From Eonycteris spelaea (lineage: Eukaryota > Chordata > Mammalia > Chiroptera > Pteropodidae), in assembly GCA_003508835.1 (NCBI GenBank), contig PUFA01000003.1, positions 13,121,501-13,185,500 on the forward strand: DNA of 64,000 nt, written 5' to 3'. A model generated the notes under the pieces. It was not told the DNA's origin. It was given only the letters and a program-made list of their open reading frames with translations, and ran no database searches. This document shows, in pieces, positions 12,471-23,290 of the stretch. Made by a program: the position numbers and the translations under genes. How positions within the stretch are numbered: the first letter of the stretch is position 1; the number at the start of each line of letters is the position of its first letter.

Positions 12471-12756
12471 ACTGCCTAGGACTTAGTAACATTCTTACTG
12501 CAACCATTTGGTAAATCTTTGGAGTGACCATATATACATTTAAGATGACCATACAAATGTCCTGCCTGGAGAGTATGTTGACTGTACCAAGTTTTCCATG
12601 GCCTGAGACTAATCATGAAGGCCTGGGCAGCACTGTTAGATCCATGACTATCTGAATTGCCTCTAATAGTATGTAGCATATTGTCTGCATGTAATACATT
12701 TTAAGTCATAATAATTGGTTATAATACAAATAAGGCAACAAAAAATAACTAAACTA

Positions 12757-12761
12757 AGTAG
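12757..12761. repeat. 5' target-site duplication of solo LTR (agtag)
   Basis: The five bases 'agtag' directly precede the TG of the LTR and recur immediately after its terminal CA at 13126-13130. Confidence 0.9.
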
Positions 12762-12845
12762 TGTAAGGCCCGTGCTCCCAGAAAAGGCTCCAAGGATGTC
12801 AGGGCCCCGCCCCTAGTTCCCACCTGCTAGCCACCTGAGGCCCAT

Positions 12846-12983
12846 GGACCAATCCGCGGGTGCCAGGACTGTGCTCATGGCGCCAAACCGCTGCACCAAT
12901 GAAAGAGCCCAGCATTATGTTTTTGCCTTTTTTGGTCACCCTTTTGAATCAACTGCTTCCCCTTCCTGGATGCGACCTTAAAA
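12846..12983 (+). promoter_or_regulatory. LTR promoter elements (CCAAT boxes and TATA-like box)
   Basis: CCAAT lies at about 12849-12853 and 12896-12900, and a TATA-like 'cttaaaacc' at about 12978-12986. The spacing is typical of retroviral U3, predicting a start site near 13005-13015. Activity is not shown by the sequence. Confidence 0.55.
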
Positions 12984-13065
12984 CCCTGCCCGACCCCGCT
13001 CGGGTGTGACTTTTCTGGTCCGTTTCTTTGGACTAGAGAACCTCGCCCGGGACCACTTGCCTTTC

Positions 13066-13071
13066 AATAAA
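13066..13071 (+). terminator. LTR polyadenylation signal AATAAA
   Basis: A canonical hexamer in 'ttcaataaagg', about 54 bp before the LTR end, where the R region of a simple retrovirus carries its poly(A) signal. Confidence 0.8.
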
Positions 13072-13125
13072 GGACGCCTGTTATTCCTGAGTCAGGCTCT
13101 GTCTGTTGAGCGGCCGAACCTTACA

Positions 13126-13130
13126 AGTAG
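13126..13130. repeat. 3' target-site duplication of solo LTR (agtag)
   Basis: Identical to 12757-12761. With the 5' copy it defines the insertion site exactly. Confidence 0.9.
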
Positions 13131-13809
13131 CACTGGTGCACTAGCTCTTTATGAGTTCCAGAAGGGAAAGTAACTTGAAAACAAAACCAGGAAGACCAGA
13201 GTGTTTAGCATGACAGACCTTTCAGAACAACCTGTGAAGCAGAACCAGAACCAATCTTTAGTGTGCACATTCATAGGCCTGCATTAGTATCAGTAATTCT
13301 AGGAATTCTAGAAATCAGATCTGATTAAATAGTATAAGGAGAACTGAAAAAATTTGCTGGGCTTCAATTTTCTGTGAATTGCATCTATGCTATTATGACA
13401 ACGGGGTTTAAAAAATCTGAAAGTGGCATTGGCTATAGTCTATCCACAAACCCAATATGAACTTGTTGCATTGTAATTCATATCTTCCCCAAAGAATCTG
13501 TTCAAATCATCCCAATCTTAATGTTCTTGCCCTCTTTTTGCTTTTGTTAGCAATTATCACCTTATTGGTACATTCAGATATTTGAATATTTTATTTTGTA
13601 CCTTGGATGTATTTATGCGTTTTTGTCCCCTATATTCTCTTCATGAATTTTCTAAGTTATAGGATCATTTGCTTGATTTTTATAATCTCACCAGGAAGTG
13701 ATATTAAAAGTTAGGGCTCCCATGAGCAAAGCCGAGGTCCACTCCTTGGAAGCGATAGTGGAATAGAAAAGAGGCCTAAGGACTGGACACATAATTATTT
13801 ATCTCTCCT

Positions 13810-13950
13810 ATTATTGTTTCTCTTCACTAGAATGTAAGTTATAGAGGGCACCATTTTGTTTTATTCATAATACAACCCTGGTATCTGAAAAAGTGTCAAA
13901 ATTAGGGAGCATTCAATTACTATTTGAGTGAACAAAAGAATATTTACAAA
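13810..13950 (+). mobile_element. L2 LINE 3'-end relic
   Basis: 'ctagaatgtaagttatagagggcaccattttgttttattcat...' followed by 'caattactatttgagtgaac' parallels the L2 terminal phrase ('..gtaagctccttgagggcaggga..', '..ataaatgtttgttgaatgaa'). Confidence 0.7.
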
Positions 13951-14005
13951 AAGTTGCCCTCCCAGAAGACATACATCACTATGAGAGACCACCATAGCAA
14001 TTCTC

Positions 14006-14030
14006 GGGGGGGGGGGGAGGAGGGGGGCGG
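14006..14030 (+). repeat. G-rich tract (G12 followed by AGGAGGGGGGCGG)
   Basis: Twelve consecutive G (14006-14017) and then further G runs. It has quadruplex potential on the + strand, and its length may vary or be misassembled. Confidence 0.9.
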
Positions 14031-14781
14031 AGAAGCTTAAGTCCATGGGGTTTGGCCAGGCTGGAGTGGAGTAGGCTGATTTGAGAGCATTCAGCCAAAA
14101 AGGTGACATAATTCCCCTTATATCTATCAGAGAACTATGCTAAATTCATTCATTTTTCTAAGCCCCTGACACTGACCTGATTACTTCCTAACACTTAATT
14201 GTGACAAATCAAGTATTTCCCCTTGTCCATCTTTCATCATGCTTTGTGATTCAAGACATCAACTTTAAGCTTGCTTAATCCAAAACAATCACATTTGAGC
14301 AGGCAAAAACAAAACAAAACAAAACATAGGATTGGTCACCAAGGGGATATTCAGTAAATACCTATTGTGTTAAATGACATTCTACCTGCACACCAGCCAT
14401 GACAGGAAAGAAATTCCTATGTGTATAACACCCAAAGTAAAAGGCTTATAATGATGATTGTTATTATTCAATAATCTCTCTTTGTTTTCAGTTAATACAC
14501 AGAGGAAGTGGATTATGCATTTTCAGTGAGCTTTCAATTACATAGTTGTAGATAGTAAATATGAGATACGCATATGTTCAAAAATTAAGACTATTCTGAC
14601 TTCCCCCCGACACCTATTTTTAGGTTTTGTTGAAAGTCTCTGTGTGACCAGGGAATTGAATAATACAATATATGATCAAATAAAATGTAAAGACAGTGTT
14701 TTCTACTTTTGAAATCATATTCCACAGATAGCATGCTCATACACTCTCAGATGAAGATCTGCTCATATATTCTAACACATG

Positions 14782-14783
<2 letters not shown>

Positions 14784-14828
<45 letters not shown>
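14784..14828. repeat. (GT)n microsatellite, about 22 units
   Basis: An uninterrupted GT array. It explains the Thr/His run of the antisense open frame at 14747-14935. Confidence 0.97.
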
Positions 14829-14829
<1 letters not shown>

Positions 14830-15239
14830 TTTCAATGAGGATGTCTTGTCTCTTGCTGAATGTGAGCTGTTTGGGTTGAAATACCTCATAGCAATACCCA
14901 GAGCTAGGCATTAGAGCAGACACAAGAAGCATCACTGGATTCTATTGTTTCAAGACCTGTGTTTGGGATCCTGACTTTGAGCAGGAAAATTTATCATCTA
15001 TCTACTTTAAAAGATTTACCTTTGTCATCTTCAAAATTACTAATAGACTTTTCTCATCTGAAATGTCCTTAGGGATCATTTTGCCAGTCTCCATTTTGAA
15101 ACATACAATTCATTTATCCCACAGAGGTGGTTATCTAACAAATCAGAGGATGAAAAAAATTTGAAAAGTGGAATTCAAGGCTTGCATGTTAAATATGAAA
15201 TATATAGCAAAAGCAAAGAGATACCACACCTAGGAAAAA

Positions 15240-16000
15240 TAGAAGACAATTGACTTTTAGAAAATTTAGAAAAGAGAAATGATACCAAGGCTGATCTCAA
15301 ATTGATCAGTGTCAGAAAACATCACCTTTTGCTTGGAAGTAAATCGACTAGACCCCCTCTTCTCCACCTGTGCCTCTTTCACAGACCAATTAAAATCACG
15401 TTTTTTAAACACGCAGAAAAAGAAGAAGCGTCTGGGCACGGAAGGGACATCAGTCGTCTGGTTCTGCAGACAGGTGCATTTGTCATGCCCTGGGGAGCAA
15501 TGACGGAAGTTTCTCTTTATTAATTAATTGAGAAGATTATACATCCATGATATCCACATTTCCTCATTCTCCTTGGAGAGGAGATGGAGGAGGGAAGTGA
15601 CATTCCAGGGTTAAGCAGGAAAAGGAAAAAGCTTATGGTTTTTTTTTTTTTTTGGTTTTATTGCATTCTAATTAAGCATGATGGGAGTGAGAGATCCTAT
15701 AGCAATCGAGCAGGCTTGAAACACTGACAAGGTCAATTATCTCCTGATAAGTCCCTCACCAGCAACGATTAATAATAATATGACTAATACTAATTGAATG
15801 TGAGTTTATCGAGTTTTATTTCTTATTTCAAAGTTCTCTTAGTGGATGCGCACGCCATGGTGCACGAGGAATGATAGATGGAAGTGATGGGATCGCTAAT
15901 AAGCCCTTAGACCCCAATGGCCAGCTGGGCGCACAGAGGATGCAGGCTTGATTTTCTTTCTTGGTTTCTGGCCACCACCACCTTGGCAGGAACCAAAAGG
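15240..16000. other. CpG-retaining unique block, candidate conserved non-coding element
   Basis: No repeat is recognised. The block keeps well over ten CpGs in AT-rich surroundings and holds homeodomain-type cores ('attaattaattg' near 15519-15530, 'ctaattaagc' near 15670, 'gattaataataat' near 15768 and 'actaattgaatg' near 15789). Two overlapping frames at 15302-15523 have no domain and I do not call them genes. A poly-T run sits at about 15639-15653. Confidence 0.35.
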
Positions 16001-16929
16001 AGGATAATTTTATAATATAATTCTTTTCCATGGATGAAGAAAGTACAAGACACTTTAGACCCACAGATTCAGAATTTTCCATATGAAATTGAAATGCAAC
16101 TAACGGATGATGCTACTTAAGGTGAATTAGGTCTAGTTGATTTGTATAGAAAAACAAAGACAGCATTCCTACTTCTTAAATGGGTTCCATCCTCACAGAT
16201 AAGTGGGTCATTTTCAAAATCCTGTATAATGTTTTATTTAATTGGTTGCACCTTTGTTATGAAATTAGCAAAGTATGTCCATGGATAAGACTTATTTTAA
16301 ATAATTTGAAAGCAGAGGCTAGCTTGTAATGGGTATTGTGATGTTGTAGGTAGTTTTACTGCCTTGGAAACTGAGATACTATTATTTTTATCCAATTTCT
16401 TCCCTACACATTGGCATTGCTATTCTATCTGGAGATATCTGACATCAACATCTCCAACGCATGTCTCTATCCTTGCAGAGTTAAGGGTGTGATATAAGAG
16501 GCTACAGTATTCTAAAACACACAGAACGTAATAATTCCTTGTTTTTGAAACAATAAGTTGATAAAATGCTTTATGTTTTCAAATCTGTTCACTACCCATG
16601 GAAATAAAAGTGAGACAACCAATGAAAGTAATTGAGTGCAATAAAGGACACAAAGGACCCCAAAGTGATTAGAGGTCAGCTTGTTGAACCTTGGAGGCAT
16701 TAATTGCATACAAGATTTTAAACATAATGTCAACCTCCAATTTAATTGATCTTTAAATTTGTCCTGCCTACCTCAGCTAAATGTGAAATTTCCCTCCTCT
16801 GAACTCAGAGTTCAAAATCTGGTAACTCCAATTTGACAACTAGAAACTAGCTTTACTATTTGTATAACTGTCATATTGCAATTCAACTCCAGCATAAGTA
16901 TATATTTGATCTTTTATGTGTGCTGGTCT

Positions 16930-17045
16930 TATCTCCTCAAGAGATAAATTCCTTGAAAACAGAGGACAACTCTTTAAGAGTTTCATATCTATCGGAGTAC
17001 TAGATGAGGCAGAGTATGCACTAGTGCCAAATATTTAATTGAGTA
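16930..17045 (+). mobile_element. L2 LINE 3'-end relic
   Basis: 'tcttatctcctcaagagataaattccttgaaaacagaggacaactctttaagag' and 'aatatttaattgagtaact' follow the L2 3' terminal order. Confidence 0.6.
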
Positions 17046-18398
17046 ACTAATGTTCCAACTCCTTCAGCATTTGGACAGTGATGGGAGATCAGTGACAGTC
17101 CTATGCAAGGTGCATGTGGAGGTGTTTTTCCCCAGGTGGTCCTGATACTTCTAGAGAATCATCTGGATTTAGCAAAAGATGAACATGCTAGGGAAAGGGG
17201 TGGGGATTACAAGACATGGTATCTACTATTCAAAACTAACATGCCATAACATAACATAACATCCCCCCTGTGGAGAGCGGGGCTAAGAGAGTGAGGAAAG
17301 AGACAACTTTTAGTGCAAAGAAGAAAGAATAGGAGACTCATTAGTGGCAAAACAAAGCCATAAGCCAGACTCCTCTAGAGGCACCAGAAGTTCAGAGCAA
17401 TGAAAAAGGCGCTGGAGAGGTTAGGACCATCTGTAAGTTGACATGTAGATAGCTTAGGGGGAAAAAATTACAATTATTCAGAAATACTAATGAGAAAATT
17501 CATAATTAAGGAAAGCAAGATTTAAATAGACTATAAACAATATAAATATTGTTCTCTGATTTGCTTATTTCCTTATTTTTCTTGTGATCTACCAATTAGT
17601 ATCATCTAGAAAGAGAGAGCCAGGGCCTGATGATACTGTTTCTGAAACACAACCTGCCTGGTAATTTTGTCCAGTTATTTTTCTTCCTCTGTGAATGGGG
17701 TTGGCAACTATGCCCATCATCAAGTGACAGCAGTCGATGGCTAGAATATTAAAGTCTGATGTGTGTGACTAGAGTTCAGTGAAAACACATCAGGAAGGAT
17801 GAAACCCTTCCAATTCAGTCACATATTTTGCTCTGCAATTTTCAAAACCGAAGTACCTGGAGTCTCTATTGAAACACATTGCAATGCCCATCACCCGTGT
17901 CTGTCAGAATGTGATCTGACATTGCCTTCCCCATTTCCCATTTTCTGAGTTAAATGCAAAGCCTATTTGTAAATGATATTTATTTTATTTTAAATAGAGC
18001 TTGGATTCCTTTCTACTTCATGGCCACATGCTTTACTCTGCCCTCTCTTAATGTATTTCTATGAAGCGTATAAAAGTCAGGGCTCAGAATCCAGACAGGC
18101 ATCTTCCTAGTTACAATGTTGGAAGGAGTGACATGTTAGGTTTGAAGTCACACTTCATGCTTATATTTGGAAATATACATTGCTTAAATGACATTTAATG
18201 TTTTAAAAAACATAATAAACTCTGTTTGTCCTTACAGAATTGTCTGCATCCCTACCTTTCTAATTCTGTTAGATGATAAGAATCTAGTTGGGGATGGGAG
18301 AAGGCAAACTTGATGTAAGAAGCAGACAGTGCTAACATTTTGTAACATTTTGCCTGATGGGTGAATAAATATGGCAGATTTCTCTTCCAATGACTAAA

Positions 18399-18532
18399 TA
18401 TGTGTGTGTGTGTGTGTATACACACATACATACACACACATACATACGTACACATATATATGTATATATGTGTGTATATATATATCTGTATATATATTGA
18501 AATATATATATATTGAATATATATATATATTG
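18399..18532. repeat. Compound (TG)/(CA)/(TA) microsatellite with hairpin symmetry
   Basis: A (TG)n array meets 'tatacacacata' and (CA)-type units, followed by (TA)-rich arrays with 'ttgaa' spacers. TG then CA on one strand forms a long imperfect inverted repeat. Confidence 0.95.
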
Positions 18533-18674
18533 GTTATCTGAAAACTGCACTAACCATTTCGAAACCCCTCTCCTCAGAATGGAAGAGAGATAAAGTTTCC
18601 CTCTCTCCTACCCATAATTTAGTAATTTCTCTTTCTATTTCTCCCTTCCACAATCCTTAAAAGTTATATTGTTG

Positions 18675-18900
18675 GGCAGCATGATATAAAAGACTCTGCA
18701 TGGATGGTAGGTGGAGCCAAGTCAACTTCAAATGGTACATAAAACATTGAATTATAAATCTACAAATTCCGATTTGTGTGTTTTGGGATAAGTAACATAC
18801 CTTTTCCAAGCCTCAATTACAATCCTTAAAATAAGAATATTAGCATATACTGTAGAATGTGAGAATTAAAGGAAATATATGCAAAACACCCATTTCGAAG
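18675..18900 (+). mobile_element. MIR SINE relic, sense
   Basis: 'aagactctgcatggatggtaggtggagccaagtcaacttcaaatgg', then 'gggataagtaacatacctttt', 'aagcctcaatt', 'aaaataagaatattagc' and 'gagaattaaaggaaatatatgcaaa' follow MIR order from tRNA-like head to core. Confidence 0.7.
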
Positions 18901-19064
18901 TAAAGTAAGAAAGAGATGGTGGTCACGTAACTCATCTGGAATCCCAATCTTTTTATCATAAAAGGAAGGTGTCCAACTGAATAACACTGCATTTTAAGGG
19001 GCCTGGCACTAACCTTGTGCGTGATCAACAGTAGCTCGTGGAACACTCATCTCAATTTGATTAG

Positions 19065-19185
19065 GCTCTACTACGACTATTTCTACATGAGAGATTAGAA
19101 AACCAAGGCTTAAAGAAATAAATAATGTGCCTTAAATTACATGGCTGTCTGGTAGGGTAGAAGCTACTTGACTTCAGAGGGCTAC
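19065..19185 (-). mobile_element. MIR SINE relic, antisense
   Basis: 'gagagattagaaaaccaaggcttaaagaaataaataatgtgccttaaattacatggct' corresponds to the antisense MIR core ('..gaggaaactgaggc..taa..ttgcccaaggtcacacagct'). Confidence 0.65.
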
Positions 19186-19468
19186 TCTCACTCACTGCAG
19201 TATATTTTATAGGTATTACTATCCCATTTAATAAATAAGAAATGCTTCGGTGAAACACTATTAAAAAAGAGGGAGATAAAATCCACACCATATAAACACT
19301 GAAATACTTTAAAAATATCATTGGGAAATTTTACCTCAAAGATAACCCTTAGATGTAGGGAATTTCTTATTTATGTAAAAGTTTACTGTCCATAAAAATA
19401 TACATATTTAGGACACCTTTTTAATTGATGCCATTATGAATTGAAACTTATTTTTCAGAATGTATTCT

Positions 19469-19513
19469 GTTTTTTTGTGTTTTGTTTTTTTTGTTTTGTT
19501 TTGTTTTTTTTTG
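19469..19513. repeat. (TTTTG)n-like T-rich repeat
   Basis: T runs interrupted by single G at intervals of 5-9 bases. Confidence 0.9.
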
Positions 19514-20240
19514 CATTTCAGTTGTTTAAGGTATCACATAACACACACAAAAGTCCTCTGAAAAGTAGTAAGGCTTATGTTTGTATCAGTTAAATTGGTG
19601 GACTGCTTGCTGGTAGGTAAATTTGAACAAACTTAGCTCTTTCCTGAAGAAAAAGCTATATGATGTGAATTCCTTTTTTTGGATCACATGTTCCTAGCAG
19701 CAAAGGAAACAATTTCCCTGCTTTTAATTCTGCTGAAGGGAAGAGACCTATAGTCTCCTCAGCCCTTACTTGGATAGTTGTATATAAAATATGGTAGCAG
19801 ATTAGAAGCAAAGGAGATATGCTGATAAAGGGGAGAAGTGACTGGTGACAGCAGACAGAAGAGGAAAGTGGAAGAACTACTAACATAAAATAAAAGGGCT
19901 GCAGAATTCGGGAAATAGGGCCATTACCAGAAGGACATGTGTACAGAGTTGGGCTACCTAGAGCCATGAGCTTTGCTCATGAAGATGAGCCTGAGACAGT
20001 AAGAAAGTGTGAAACTGTTCTAATAGTTTTCTATTTTAAAAAGTAAAGAAATTACTTATTCAAAAATAAAATAGTTGTGTGCCCTTTAAAAGTGGTGATG
20101 CATCTGAAAAGACTGAGAGCCCCTAGTCTAGACAAGACATACAGGAATCACAGTTTAAGCCCAGCGATCTAATACAGTCTCATGATTTTAAATATCACCC
20201 ATGTGCTCACAACTTGTTTTTCCAGCCTGTACTTTTCTTT

Positions 20241-20268
20241 TGAATTCTAGACTCCTGAATTCTAGACT
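20241..20268. repeat. 13-bp local duplication
   Basis: 'tgaattctagact' occurs at 20241-20253 and again at 20256-20268, separated by 'cc'. Confidence 0.85.
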
Positions 20269-20391
20269 TATGACTCCAACCACCTAGTTGACACTGCTTC
20301 TTTAGGTATACTAGGCCATGTTTAAAATAAAATGGACGGGGTCTGAGTTGCTCGTTAAGTATAGTTGGAATATGTCAAAGAAGAGAATGAG

Positions 20392-20392
<1 letters not shown>

Positions 20393-20438
<46 letters not shown>
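20393..20438. repeat. (CA)n microsatellite, about 22 units
   Basis: A perfect CA array following 'gagata' and grading into 'cccacaccc'. It explains the Thr/His and Val/Cys runs of the frames that span it. Confidence 0.97.
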
Positions 20439-20439
<1 letters not shown>

Positions 20440-21289
20440 ACACCCAGAACAGAGCTGTAGAAGAACAGGGCATAGATCAACAAGGAGAAAAAGGAAAGTC
20501 ACAGTATAATTATTCCAAATGGAAATCTTATTTTGCAGAGGGCAAAACATTACATTTTATCTCTAAATGTGATTGAAGAAAAAGAATGAGAAATTCTTCA
20601 CTGTCTCTATGAAGGTTTAGATTAGACACAAAAACAAAGGCACTAAACATTTCAGTTTAATGGCTTTTATAATTTTAAACTGCAAGTGTCCCCAAAATTC
20701 TAATTGATAAATAGCCTTCTGGAATCTTCAGATTTCCAAGTAATTCCCCAATCTTTAAAAGAGGAGATAAATCAAAATGTGCCTCAGAATTTTTTTGGAT
20801 TTTGTTCAAGTTCTATGCTAAGTCAAGTTCCACCCAGTTCAAAAATTAATCAGGTTCTGTCACCCCCTTTATCCCCCACCTGGTATATCCCTTATCATAT
20901 TCAAGTGGCTATAGCTTTTATTACTGCAGCCCAAATTACCTTCATATAACTCTTCCCCAGCAGCAATGAGCTTTGAGGCATTAGGATAGCAGGAATCTTC
21001 TTTCATGTCTCTTCTTTATCCCTAATCTTTTTTTGCCTGTGAATTGCAAGAGTGGTCGTGAAAAAATAAGGCAATTTCCAAACACAGTCTAAAATCCCAA
21101 AAGGTAAGACATAACCATCTGGAGTACAACAAGCACATCATATTTTCTTTCTTTAGCAAGACAGTTCTGAGTTTTATGGAAGGCATCCCAGTAGGCAAAG
21201 ACCTACTAGCTGTTTGTAACTCCTTAAAAAATTTAAAAAAAAAATAATAAAACTGCAATGTTTCTTTAATGTCACAGTCTGAATTATAA

Positions 21290-21650
21290 GCAGCGAGTTG
21301 GCACATCTCTCATTTTATTCATTCTAATTACAATTGCCTTGTCACTGAGATGCCAACCTGACGAAGAGCAAATCAGGTAGTGAATCCCCAGGGGCCGCTT
21401 AGTAACAGGAAGGCTGTCTCCAGTGGAATCAATGTGACAATTTCTTCTTTTCCTCTTCAAAGTCGAGAGTCCCCCGGACAAATTCACATTTGATTATTTT
21501 CGCTAGGCTCTGTCTTCAACTGCTTGATTAGCATCTCACTCACCTAAGAAATTAGACTAAAGTTTGTGACCATGAAAGGGAAAGCAAAGCATGTGCATGG
21601 GTGCCTGCTCATGAACGCGGCACATGTCAGGAAAACCATTTTGTTCCCTT
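21290..21650. other. CpG-retaining unique block, candidate conserved non-coding element
   Basis: No repeat is recognised. It contains 'ctaattacaattg' (about 21325-21337), 'gattagcatc' (about 21526) and about nine CpGs ('ggccgc', 'gtcgag', 'cccgga', 'ttcgct', 'aacgcgg'). Frames here are short and lack domains. Confidence 0.3.
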
Positions 21651-22149
21651 GACACCAAGAGTTGGCACTAATGCGACTGTGAAAGGGCTACTGTGTATGT
21701 ATGTGTGTGGTACTGTTGATGTTATTAGGGTGATGTTTTCACATCTGTTAGTCCAGAAATAATGAAGTCAGAAGTTTGAAAACCGTAGGCGAAGTTGTGG
21801 TAGTCGGTTCCAGAGGTACCTGATTTCCCTCTCTCTAACATTACAGCAGCTGGACTTAGAGATAAGACCACTGTGCATATTGCTAATGAAATGTTTAGTA
21901 TAAAACTGCATTCTCTCTGGTAAAGCGCACTTCTATAGGATGGCACAATTAATTTAAAAGAGAATTAATATATCAAATCAAAATTATTCTGAGAAAATTC
22001 CCTGGATATTCTCCCCTCAGTTCATCATCAACCATTACTTGCGATTGATCAGTAACCCAGAAAATAGAAAAGAAGGAGTCAGAATTCTGCCTTCAGAATC
22101 ATTCATTTTGCCTCTTCCCTGATATCTTCCTTCACAACCCCAGTTGATA

Positions 22150-22300
22150 CGGTAGTGATTCTTAAGCCTAGGTGTATATAAAGAGCAGATGACTGGGCAC
22201 CTGGTCCAGACATTTTGTTTCACTGCAAGTGAAGTATAGCTCAGAAATCTGCACTTTAATAATCATTTGGGGGTTATTCTATTAGAAACACTGCTACAAT
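22150..22300 (+). mobile_element. MER5-type hAT MITE
   Basis: 'gtagtgattcttaagcctaggtgtatataaagag' with 'cagaaatctgcactttaataatcatttggggg' and a trailing 'gaaacactgct' parallels MER5A/B ('..ggttctcaaactttagtgtgcat...'). It is diverged and the ends are approximate. Confidence 0.6.
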
Positions 22301-22989
22301 TATTCTCTCAATTCTAACAGTCTAATATTAATGTCCATGTCATAAAATTGGCCCATAGCTTGACTCTGGTACACTTTTAATCATGATACATGTCAGCTAT
22401 TCCCAAGTAATTCCCAAGAAAGGACTGGTTATTAACATTTTCTCTTTGCTAAAAAACACTCTAGATATAATAAGTGCTCAGTAAATACTTGCTGATAGAA
22501 GTTGATTCAATGCAGAAACCAAAGGCATATTTTTGAAGTGTCTTCTTTCTCAAAACTAGTTTCCTTTGCCAACAACACATTGATCACATCTCCTTAGAAT
22601 TCTAAATTATCTTATAAGAATATTAGTTTCTTCAAGGAGATCAGCCTTGGATGACTATCTCTCCCATGGGACTGCAGATTTCTTAGCTATGTTTCTGGCT
22701 CGAATGAGGTTAAATGAGTCAGCGTTGTTTCTGTCCAATGCATGGTTGATGGTCTGGCTCCTCTACTCATGGTCACATGAATTGCTCAAGCTGAAAAATA
22801 TATATATACCTTTTCCTAGGACTAGAAGGTCAGCCAACAAGAACAGAATTTTAACATGCAGGAGATAGTTTAAATGCTGTAGCTCTAGACCATCATGCCA
22901 AAGTATAGGTTCATATCTCCCTCATGCTCAGAAATCAGCAAACTGCATTATCAGCCTTTCATGTGACAATGCTATGTTCAGTGGCTTTG

Positions 22990-23290
22990 TGCTTCACAGC
23001 ATGCAGGGCAATGAGTTTTAATTTTTGCCCTCAAGTTGCTTGCTGTTTAGTTTGGAGAGGCAGATGATACATATGCATAAAGTAAAATAAGAATAAAAAT
23101 TTAAATAACACAATGAGAGAAGAGCTCTGAGTATGCCATTATTTGCCAAAGAATAAAAGACTTCTAGAGCTATTTAGTGAAGAGAGAAATAATCTTCAGA
23201 AGGGGTGATCTGAAAAATCTTCAAGGTGGGGTAAATCTGGCTTATGGGAACAAATGAGTAGATTTGAAAGAAAGAAGATTTATCAACCTG
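22990..23290 (+). mobile_element. L2 LINE fragment
   Basis: 'tttgccctcaagttgcttgctgtttagtttggagaggcagatgatacatatgcataaagtaa' matches the L2 phrase around '..ccctcaaggagcttacagtctag..gggagacagac..'. The following 'gatctgaaaaatcttcaaggtggggtaaat' is consistent with the next L2 segment. Confidence 0.6.

Larger units (their letters stand above)
12762..13125 (+). mobile_element. Solo LTR of an ERV1/gammaretrovirus-like endogenous retrovirus
   Basis: A 364-bp element beginning TGTAAGG and ending CCTTACA (perfect 7-bp terminal inverted repeats with TG...CA ends), flanked by identical 5-bp 'agtag' duplications. It holds, in U3-R-U5 order, two CCAAT motifs ('gaccaatcc' near 12850 and 'caccaatga' near 12897), a TATA-like 'cttaaaa' (about 12978) and an AATAAA signal (13066-13071). 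After the signal comes a G/T-containing stretch and then the 3' end. The GC- and CpG-rich composition contrasts sharply with the AT-rich surroundings. No gag, pol or env sequence lies on either side, so the provirus was removed by LTR-LTR recombination. The compact U3/R/U5 layout is gammaretroviral in style, but I cannot name the family. Intact repeats and CpGs suggest it is much younger than the other transposons in the window. Confidence 0.93.

Noticed and set aside
12762..13125. CpG island promoter of a host gene
   Set aside because: The GC-rich segment coincides exactly with TG...CA inverted ends and a target-site duplication, so it is an LTR. No downstream exon is visible.
14747..14935. 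Antisense open frame of 62 codons with a Thr-His run
   Set aside because: The run is the translation of the (GT)n microsatellite at 14784-14828, with no other coding signal.
17100..17175. Possible MER5-type fragment ('ccccaggtggtcctgatacttctagagaatcatctgg')
   Set aside because: The resemblance covers only one short phrase, which is too little to call.
20311..20550. Frames on both strands with His/Thr or Val/Cys runs
   Set aside because: Both are read through the (CA)n array at 20393-20438.
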